This document shows, piece by piece, positions 1-5,401 of a stretch of 9,861 nt of DNA (position 1 is its first letter; each line of letters starts with the position of its first letter). The notes below the pieces were generated by a model, which worked only from the letters and a program-made list of their open reading frames with translations, made no database searches and was not told where the DNA came from. The stretch is from JBCDBY01 sp039182715 (GTDB taxonomy: Bacteria > Planctomycetota > PLA2), in NCBI GenBank assembly GCA_039182715.1, contig JBCDBY010000169.1, positions 1 through 9,861 on the forward strand, in the 5' to 3' direction. The position numbers were made by a program, and so were the translations under genes.

Positions 1-639
1 GGCTGCGGCCAGGGCCGGGGCCTCGCGAAGGGCCCCTACAACAGCGGCTCGGCGCCGGAGCTGGGCCTCGCCGTCAACTGGGGCCGTCTGCGCCACCCCG
101 ACAAGCGTCACATCGCGATCGGATTCAGCCTCTCGGGCAATGCGTTGCTGCTGCTGCTTTCGCGCGGCGAAGGGCCGGACGGCGCGATCGCCGTCAACGC
201 ACCAATCGACCTCGCCGCCTGTTCCGACGCGATCTCCACCGGGTTCAATCGCGTCTACGACGTCCGCTTCGTCCACCAGTGCCGCATCGACCCGCGCGCG
301 CGGGGCAAGGGCATCAAGCCGTGGCACACGCTGCGCGAGGTCGACGAGCGCTACACCGCCCCCGCCGCCGGCTACCGGGACGCGGCCGACTACTACGAGA
401 CCTGCTCAGCCGGTCCGCGCATGGGCACGATCGACCGCCCCACGGTGCTGCTCACGGCGGCAGACGACCCCTTCGTCCCCATCGAGAGCTACGAGAACCT
501 CGATCTCAACCGTTCGATCCACCTGCACGTGGAACCGGTCGGCGGCCATATGGGCTACCTGGCGGCGGGCCCCCGCCGTCGCTGGCTGGACGGCGCGCTC
601 GACGCCTACGTCGACTGGCTCTCGTCGATGTCGTCGTAG
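1..639 (+). CDS. YheT-family alpha/beta-fold hydrolase, 5' end missing
   Basis: The frame is open from base 1 to a TAG at 637-639, giving about 212 residues of the C-terminal part; the start lies upstream of the window. The opening GCGQGRGLAKGPYNSG matches the RGCG...YHSG region of the YheT/UPF0017 hydrolases (COG0429). A complete catalytic triad is visible. The nucleophile elbow GFSLSGN has its Ser at about window residue 43 (codon 127-129). The acid is in TAADDPFVP (about residues 155-156), and the His is in GGHMGY (residue 183). The elbow has Ser where the family usually has Gly (GFSLGGN). These are cytoplasmic esterase-like proteins with poorly defined substrates. The last 34 nt overlap, tail to tail, the end of the DTW-domain gene on the other strand. 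Family assignment is confident; substrate is unknown. Confidence 0.88.
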   Translation, partial: GCGQGRGLAKGPYNSGSAPELGLAVNWGRLRHPDKRHIAIGFSLSGNALLLLLSRGEGPDGAIAVNAPIDLAACSDAISTGFNRVYDVRFVHQCRIDPRARGKGIKPWHTLREVDERYTAPAAGYRDAADYYETCSAGPRMGTIDRPTVLLTAADDPFVPIESYENLDLNRSIHLHVEPVGGHMGYLAAGPRRRWLDGALDAYVDWLSSMSS

Positions 640-1232
640 CGGATCTTGCGCGCGATGTGCAGCGCGCGCGGCATGAAGTCGTCGATGACGCGATCGAGCT
701 CCGCGGCGGCCCCCTGCAGACCGAGGGCGGCCAATGCCGCGGCGATCGATTCGACCGTGTTGAGCATGCCGGGGGCGGGCGGCTTGCGCAGCACCCAGCG
801 GGACGCGACCGGGGGCAGCGTCACGCTCTTCAGGGCGCGCAACGGCGAGAGCTTGCGGAACATCCGGCGCGACTGGCGCCAGCCCGCATCGAGCACCACC
901 AGCCGTTTGCACCCCTCGAGATGCTGCGGGCCCAACGTCTCCGCACCGGGCAGCGGGTAGAGCAGCAGTCCCGGTGGCTGCAACACGTCGGCGTGCTTCT
1001 TCTCGCCCGCCCCGCGATAGCCGGCGACGACCGAGGGCTGCAGGACGCGCGCGGCGAGCGAACCGGTGTTCGAGAGGCTGGCGCGTTCCTGCGCGTGCTG
1101 GATCAGCACCAGTTCGAACGGGATCTCCACGCGCGGAAGCTCGTCGCAGATGCAGAGCGTCTTCGTCAACCGGCAGCCGGGGCAGCGGTTCTCGCGGTGG
1201 TACTCGGCCGGATCGATCGACAAGCGGCTCAT
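606..1232 (-). CDS. DTW-domain protein, probable tRNA-uridine aminocarboxypropyltransferase (TapT/YfiP-like)
   Basis: This 208-residue protein is about the normal length for a DTW-domain enzyme. Family members transfer the 3-amino-3-carboxypropyl group from S-adenosylmethionine to a tRNA uridine (acp3U, position 47 in E. coli TapT). An N-terminal zinc-site pattern CPGC...LCIC is present (Cys17, 20, 27, 29). The LIQHAQERASLSNTGSLA block and a late TVESIAAAL segment also match the family. The signature D-x-[TS]-W motif reads D115-A-G-W118, so the usual Thr/Ser is Gly. The start is the ATG at 1232-1230; the Cys cluster leaves little room for a later start. The 3' end overlaps the upstream hydrolase gene convergently by 34 nt, and the 5' end lies almost head-to-head with the FAD oxidoreductase. 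The family is clear; the exact tRNA site is inferred. Confidence 0.88.
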   Translation of the reverse strand: MSRLSIDPAEYHRENRCPGCRLTKTLCICDELPRVEIPFELVLIQHAQERASLSNTGSLAARVLQPSVVAGYRGAGEKKHADVLQPPGLLLYPLPGAETLGPQHLEGCKRLVVLDAGWRQSRRMFRKLSPLRALKSVTLPPVASRWVLRKPPAPGMLNTVESIAAALAALGLQGAAAELDRVIDDFMPRALHIARKIRYDDIDESQST

Positions 1233-1249
1233 GGTACGTTCCGCGCCGC

Positions 1250-2818
1250 ATTGTTCGAAGCTGGCGACTGCTGCACCTCTCGCAGGACATCGACGAGGAC
1301 GACGACGTCCTGCGCACGCGGGCCGCCAAGGCGGCGGGCGTCGATCCGGCGCAGCTGCGCGGCTTCCGCATCGCCCAGCGATCGGTCGACGCGCGCCGCC
1401 GGCCGCCGAAGTTCATCTGCCACGTCGATCTGATGCTCGACGAGAAGGTCCGGACCCAGGCGATGACGCGCCTGAAGAAGAAGGGGCGCCTGCGCGACTC
1501 GCCGGCGATCGGCCGGCTCCCCGTCCCCGGGCGCCACGAGGGCCACGCGGTCGTCGTTGGGTCCGGGCCGGCGGGGCTCTTCGCCGCGTACGTGTTGGGC
1601 TTGAGCGGACTCCGCGTGACGCTGCTGGACCGCGGCGCCCGGCTGGAGGAGCGCGGCAAGCGTGTCGTGCAGTTCCATCGCACGCGCGTGCCCGATGCCG
1701 AGACCAATCTGCTCTTCGGCGAAGGTGGCGCGGGCACGTATAGCGACGGCAAGCTCTACACCCGGGTGGACCACGCGCTCGAGATTCCCATTCTCGACGA
1801 GCTGGTCGACTGCGGCGCCCCGCCCGACATCCTCTACGACGCCCGCGCCCACATCGGCACCGATCGGCTGCATCGCCTGATTCCGAAGCTGCGCGCCAAG
1901 CTCGCGGAAGCGGGCGTCAGCTTTCACTGGAACACGCGGCTCGAAGGCCTCGTCAAGCGGGATCGACGCGTCGTCGCGGTGCGCACGACCGGGGGCGAGA
2001 TCGCCTGCGACCATCTCGTCCTCGCGCTCGGCCACTCCGCGCGCGACTCCTGGACGATGCTGCAGCAGCAGGGCGTCTCCTTCGAGGCGAAGCCGTTCCA
2101 GCTCGGCGTGCGCGTCGAGCATCCGCAGGAGCTGATTACGAAGGGGCGCTACGGCACCGACGCGCTTGGACCGGCCTCCTACAACCTCGTGTGCAAGCCG
2201 GCGGGCACCTACTCGTTCTGCATGTGCCCCGGTGGCCGCATCGTCGCCAGCGTGAACGAGGCGGGTTTCCTGTGCACCAACGGCATGAGCAACGCGCGCC
2301 ACTCGTCCGGGTTCGCCAACGCGGCCCTCGTGACGACCTTCGGGCCGAAGGAGTTCGGCGACGGCGCCTTCGCCGGCGTCGCGTTCCAGCGGCGGTTCGA
2401 GGAGGCGTTTTTCCAGGCGGGCGGGTCCGACTACACCGCCCCGGCGCAGCGCGTGCCCGACTTCCTCGCGGGTCGCCTGTCCGAAGGTCCGTTTCGCACC
2501 AGCTACGTGCTCGGGACGCGGCCGGGACGCATCGACGAGCTCATGCCGGGACGCGGCCGCGAGGCGCTCGCGCGCGCCCTGGAGTCCTTCGACCGGCAGA
2601 TCGAAGGATTCGCCAGCGACGCGGGCATCCTCGTCGGCATCGAGACGCGCAGCTCCGGACCGGTCCGCATGATGCGCGATCCGGAGACGCGCACGGCCAT
2701 TGGATGGGAGAACCTCTACCCGATCGGGGAGGGCGCGGGGTATGCGGGCGGGATCATGAGCGCGGCGCTGGATGGGGCTCGGAGCGCGCAGCGGCTACTG
2801 GGCGTGGTTGAGTCGTAG
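1250..2818 (+). CDS. FAD-dependent oxidoreductase of the COG2509 type (start uncertain)
   Basis: About 522 residues, matching the usual 520-540 of these uncharacterised FAD-dependent dehydrogenases. An N-terminal cap is followed by the dinucleotide-binding motif VVVGSGPAGLFAAYVL (GSGPAG about residues 104-109). Then come LLDRG, the family block NLLFGEGGAGTYSDGKLYTR, and a C-terminal YPIGEGAGYAGGIMSAALDG that closes the FAD site. Substrate and partner are unknown. The start is a problem: homology-like sequence (WRLLHLSQDIDEDDDVL) begins around 1262. In this frame no ATG, GTG or TTG occurs between the ATG at 974, deep inside the antisense DTW gene, and the ATG at 1433, which would remove the conserved cap. 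I place the start provisionally at ATT 1250; CTG 1268 or 1271, or a small sequence error, are alternatives. No Shine-Dalgarno is evident. The stop abuts the repeat element at 2819. Confidence 0.85.
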   Translation: MVRSWRLLHLSQDIDEDDDVLRTRAAKAAGVDPAQLRGFRIAQRSVDARRRPPKFICHVDLMLDEKVRTQAMTRLKKKGRLRDSPAIGRLPVPGRHEGHAVVVGSGPAGLFAAYVLGLSGLRVTLLDRGARLEERGKRVVQFHRTRVPDAETNLLFGEGGAGTYSDGKLYTRVDHALEIPILDELVDCGAPPDILYDARAHIGTDRLHRLIPKLRAKLAEAGVSFHWNTRLEGLVKRDRRVVAVRTTGGEIACDHLVLALGHSARDSWTMLQQQGVSFEAKPFQLGVRVEHPQELITKGRYGTDALGPASYNLVCKPAGTYSFCMCPGGRIVASVNEAGFLCTNGMSNARHSSGFANAALVTTFGPKEFGDGAFAGVAFQRRFEEAFFQAGGSDYTAPAQRVPDFLAGRLSEGPFRTSYVLGTRPGRIDELMPGRGREALARALESFDRQIEGFASDAGILVGIETRSSGPVRMMRDPETRTAIGWENLYPIGEGAGYAGGIMSAALDGARSAQRLLGVVES

Positions 2819-2862
2819 TTGGCCACAGAAACACAGAAACACAGAAGTTTGCAGCCCGCGCA

Positions 2863-2929
2863 CCGGATCGGTCCGGAGCCAATCCATCTGACCTCAGTCA
2901 GACAGGATTTGTAGGGGACGTCTTCCCTA
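2863..2929. terminator. Three short hairpins inside the spacer of the composite repeat; possible bidirectional terminator
   Basis: CCGGA/TCCGG with loop TCGG lies at 2863-2876. TCTGAC/GTCAGA with loop CTCA lies at 2887-2902. TAGGGGA/TTCCCTA, a 7-bp stem with one G-T pair and loop CGTC, lies at 2912-2929. All have 4-nt loops. None is followed by a T-run typical of intrinsic terminators, so termination is inferred mainly from position between convergent stop codons. Confidence 0.4.
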
Positions 2930-2932
2930 GGC

Positions 2933-2988
2933 CTTCTGTGTTTCTGTGTTTCTGTGTTTCTGTGTTTCTGTGTTTCTGTGTTTCTGTG
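2933..2988. repeat. Tandem array: seven 8-bp TTTCTGTG units
   Basis: Seven contiguous octamers with no spacer make up the right arm of the composite element. Six are identical TTTCTGTG (2941-2988) and the first is CTTCTGTG (2933-2940). The perfect identity suggests recent slippage or copy-number change. The partner arm at 2824-2847 has only three units. Confidence 0.95.
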
Positions 2989-3010
2989 GCCAACAACGGC
3001 CCTGCCTTCC

Positions 3011-4420
3011 CTAAAGCACAGGCCCCAGCATCGCGATCGTGTTGTTCCAGAGGCGTCTTGGGACCGACCACGCCTCGACCTCTTCGAGCGTCACCTCGTT
3101 CGCGCTCGCGAGGTAGCTCTCCTGGCGCGCGCGTACCGCGCCGGTGAGCTCCGCGTCCTGGAAGAGGATGTTGTTCTCGTAGTTCAGCTCGAAGCTGCGC
3201 CGGTCCATGTTGGCCGAGCCGATGAGGGTGATCTCGTCGTCGAGCGTGAACGACTTCGTGTGCAGTAACCCGCCCACGTACTCGCGGATCTTCACGCCGG
3301 CGCGCAGAAGATCGAGATAGCAGCTGCGACTCGCCGCCGCGACGATCCAGGAGTCGTTGCGCGCGGGAAAGACGATGGTCACGTCGATCCCGCGATAGGC
3401 CGCGGCGCACAGGGCATGCAGCAACGCCTGATTGGGCACGAAGTAGGGCGTGGTGATGACGACCTGACGGTGCGCGGCGAAGAGCAGCGACTCGAACATC
3501 TCCGGCATCGCCGAGAAGCGCACGGTCGGGCCGGTGCCGAACGCCACGGCGGGGATGCCGTCCGCCGTCGAAGCGACCGGCGAACCGGCCAGCTCGCGCA
3601 GGTCCTCGTCCTCGTTCTCCATCCAGTCGCCGGCCCAGAGCCGCTGGTTCTGCCGTGCCACCGGTCCCTCGAAGCGGATCATCGCATCGACCCAGGGAGC
3701 GAAGTCCGGCTTCACGCGAAACTCCGGATCGGCGCAGTTCTGGCTTCCGCAGTAGGTGATCGCGTCGTCGATCACGAGGATCTTGCGGTGGTTGCGCAGG
3801 TCGAGCCGGCCGCGGAAGGGCTGCAGCAGCGGATTGCCGATGCGCAGCGCGTCCGCCACGTGCACGCCGGCCTCCTCCATCTCCCTCCAGGCCGACGAAG
3901 CGATCAGAGCGCGCGATCCGAGACCGTCGGCCAGCGCGCGACAGGTCACGCCGCGCCCGGCCGCGCGCTTCAACGCCTCGATGACTTTCGTGCCGTTGGT
4001 GTCGGTCAGCCAGATGTAGAAGAGCAGGTGGACGTGTGTGTGCGCCGCATCGATGTCCGCCACCATCGAATCGATCGTGGCGTTGGAATCGTCCATCAGG
4101 CGACCGCGGTTGCCACCGACCACGATCATGCCGGAGATCGACGTCGCGACGCGCGCCAGCAGCTCGAACCGCTTCGACAGCTCGGGCGCCAGCCCCGTCT
4201 GCTCGTACGGCGGCGCCGCGGAGCGGATGGCGCGCAGGCGACGCATGCGGCGGCGACCCAACGAGGTCTCGCCCACGAGCAGGTAGGCGATGCCGCCCAA
4301 CAACGGCACGACGAGAATCACCACGACCCACGCGATGCGCGACGCCGGATCGCGATGCGGCCGGAGCAGGACGCGCACGATCAGCAGCAGTTCGATCAGG
4401 AGCAGCAGGACGTACAGCAT
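3011..4420 (-). CDS. cls: Cardiolipin synthase (phospholipase D superfamily)
   Basis: This 469-residue protein is close to the length of E. coli ClsA. It makes cardiolipin by joining phosphatidylglycerol molecules at the inner membrane. Two N-terminal membrane helices (about residues 2-19 and 29-50) form the usual PLD N-terminal region, including RDPASRIAWVVVILVVPLLGG. Two complete HKD catalytic motifs follow. The first is NHRKILVID with H211, K213, D218 and a downstream GSQN. The second is HTKSFTLDD with H387, K389, D394 and GSANMDRRSFELNYE. The start is the ATG at 4420-4418. It lies 13 nt after the stop of the upstream esterase gene, so the two are probably one transcript. No strong Shine-Dalgarno is seen, which fits translational coupling. 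The gene ends 17 nt from the composite repeat. ClsA- versus ClsC-type cannot be separated here; ClsA-like is favoured by the two helices. Confidence 0.95.
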   Translation of the reverse strand: MLYVLLLLIELLLIVRVLLRPHRDPASRIAWVVVILVVPLLGGIAYLLVGETSLGRRRMRRLRAIRSAAPPYEQTGLAPELSKRFELLARVATSISGMIVVGGNRGRLMDDSNATIDSMVADIDAAHTHVHLLFYIWLTDTNGTKVIEALKRAAGRGVTCRALADGLGSRALIASSAWREMEEAGVHVADALRIGNPLLQPFRGRLDLRNHRKILVIDDAITYCGSQNCADPEFRVKPDFAPWVDAMIRFEGPVARQNQRLWAGDWMENEDEDLRELAGSPVASTADGIPAVAFGTGPTVRFSAMPEMFESLLFAAHRQVVITTPYFVPNQALLHALCAAAYRGIDVTIVFPARNDSWIVAAASRSCYLDLLRAGVKIREYVGGLLHTKSFTLDDEITLIGSANMDRRSFELNYENNILFQDAELTGAVRARQESYLASANEVTLEEVEAWSVPRRLWNNTIAMLGPVL

Positions 4421-4433
4421 CCGCGTCCGGAGG

Positions 4434-5294
4434 TTACCGATGGAATCGCTGGAAAAACGCCCAGATCTCCTCGGAGGCCGAGAAATCGCGGCCGATCGGT
4501 CCGGCGATGAAACCGGGCGCGCGCTCCTGCCCGCCGGGCCAGGTATGGCCTCCGCCGACGACCGCGTAATAGCGCACCTCCGCCGCGCCCGGATGTTGAT
4601 CGAGAACCGTGTGCGTGCCGTCGGCCTCGCGGTCGGGCATCTCGGTCCGCACCGGCTCCCCGGCTCCGTTGCGCTGCACCCAGTAGGCGACCGTCTCGTC
4701 GATCGGGAGCAATCGAAGGCGTTTGCCGCCGAACTGGTCGCGGCGGTCCGGCTTGACGATGCGGTCCGCGGTCCCGTGGATGATCAGAATCGGCACCGGA
4801 GCGCCCCGCGACCGCGCCAGTTCCTCGGTCATGAGGGCCATCACCGGGGCCGCGGCCGCAAAGGTCTCCGGTTCGAGGCAGGCGAGCCGGTGGGCCAGAA
4901 ATCCGCCGTTGGAGGCACCGGTTACGTAGACCCGCGTCCGGTCGATCGAGATCCGCTCGGCGACGTCTTCGATCGCGTCGAGCACCAGTCGCACGTCGTC
5001 CCGATCCTCCGAATCGAGGAACTCGAACCGTCGCCCGGGCCCGTCGGGGTAGATCACGACGAATCCCTCCCGGTCGGCGATCGACTGGAAGTCGGTCATC
5101 CAGGCCATGATCCGCCCGTTTTCCGTGAAGCGGTGCAGCGCGACCACCAGCGGCGCCGGTTCGCGCACCTCCCGGGGAACATAGAGCTCGTAGCCGCGTC
5201 GGGAGCCCTCGGGGCCGAATTCCACCGGCTGAAGCCCGTCCGGACGGGAGATGCACCCGGCGAGAAGAAGAAGGGGCAGAATCCGCGCCGTCAC
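4434..5294 (-). CDS. Predicted lipoprotein esterase, PHB depolymerase/LpqC-like family
   Basis: A 286-residue protein opening with a short signal ending in the lipobox LLAGC (lipidated Cys14), so probably membrane-anchored and facing outward. The alpha/beta-hydrolase triad is complete: nucleophile GASNGG with Ser128, acid in HGTADRIV (Asp177), and His250 in GGGHTWPGG. The block IADREGFVVIYPDG and the GGGHTWPG motif are characteristic of COG3509 (LpqC, poly(3-hydroxybutyrate) depolymerase and feruloyl-esterase-like enzymes). The substrate cannot be named. The oxyanion-loop segment reads ALHRFTENG, with Arg where most relatives have Gly after LH. The start is GTG (5294-5292), forced by an in-frame TAG 12 nt upstream. 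It is the first gene of a likely operon with cls, and its promoter must lie in the 107-bp gap shared with topA. Confidence 0.85.
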   Translation of the reverse strand: MTARILPLLLLAGCISRPDGLQPVEFGPEGSRRGYELYVPREVREPAPLVVALHRFTENGRIMAWMTDFQSIADREGFVVIYPDGPGRRFEFLDSEDRDDVRLVLDAIEDVAERISIDRTRVYVTGASNGGFLAHRLACLEPETFAAAAPVMALMTEELARSRGAPVPILIIHGTADRIVKPDRRDQFGGKRLRLLPIDETVAYWVQRNGAGEPVRTEMPDREADGTHTVLDQHPGAAEVRYYAVVGGGHTWPGGQERAPGFIAGPIGRDFSASEEIWAFFQRFHR

Positions 5295-5401
5295 GGCCGG
5301 ATTCTATTCTTCATCCGTTGAAATCTTGCCGCGCCCCGCAATCTGTGGGGTCGAAACCGGCTGGCGGACGCCACGTCCGCCCGCCGATACCCTGAAGAAG
5401 C
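5295..5401. promoter_or_regulatory. Divergent intergenic region between the esterase-cls operon and topA
   Basis: This 107-bp gap must carry outward promoters for both directions. I see a TTGAAA at 5318-5323 that could be a -35 for topA, but only poor -10 matches about 17 nt downstream, so I do not call a promoter. CCCC/GGGG segments around 5334-5350 could pair weakly. The clearest element is the hairpin listed separately. Confidence 0.5.
5363..5381 (+). promoter_or_regulatory. Strong hairpin in the topA leader
   Basis: GGCGGACG and CGTCCGCC form a perfect 8-bp GC-rich stem around a 3-nt CCA loop. It ends 20 nt before the topA ATG and just upstream of the AG-rich ribosome-binding stretch (GAAGAAG, 5394-5400). 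It could modulate translation or mRNA stability, or be a protein-binding dyad. Only the dyad itself is seen. Confidence 0.45.

Larger units (their letters stand above)
2819..2993. repeat. Composite inverted repeat built from 8-bp CACAGAAA/TTTCTGTG units in a convergent gap
   Basis: The left arm (2819-2847) starts at the base after the oxidoreductase stop codon. It is TTGGC followed by three CACAGAAA units, the last ending in G. The right arm (2933-2993) is its reverse complement but has seven units and ends in GCCAA. Both arms share the same outer boundary (TTGGC/GCCAA) and the same inner boundary (CACAGAAG/CTTCTGTG), differing only in copy number. The 85-nt spacer holds three small hairpins. 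Both neighbouring genes converge here, so RNA from either side would carry the arm and could fold back on readthrough. A terminator or 3'-end stabiliser is a fair inference; no function is shown. The arrangement resembles short tandemly repeated repetitive elements seen in several bacterial groups. Confidence 0.9.

Noticed and set aside
974..1249. Upstream ATG extension of the FAD oxidoreductase
   Set aside because: The added 92 residues are Arg/Ser/Ala-rich, antisense to the DTW gene, and would exceed the family's usual length.
279..1433. Long plus-strand frames across the YheT and DTW genes
   Set aside because: They are shadows of two genes with clear catalytic and metal-binding motifs; their translations are Arg/Ala/Gly-rich without recognisable motifs.
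2933..2988. CRISPR-like array
   Set aside because: The 8-bp units are contiguous with no unique spacers, and there are no cas genes. It is a microsatellite-like tandem repeat.
2898..3010. Protein-coding reading of the octamer repeat (NTETQKHRNTETQKHRNTE)
   Set aside because: It comes only from translating the tandem repeat in a frame antisense to nothing coding and out of frame with cls.
5318..5346. Sigma-70 promoter for topA (TTGAAA plus a -10)
   Set aside because: The -35-like hexamer is reasonable, but no convincing -10 lies at the right distance.
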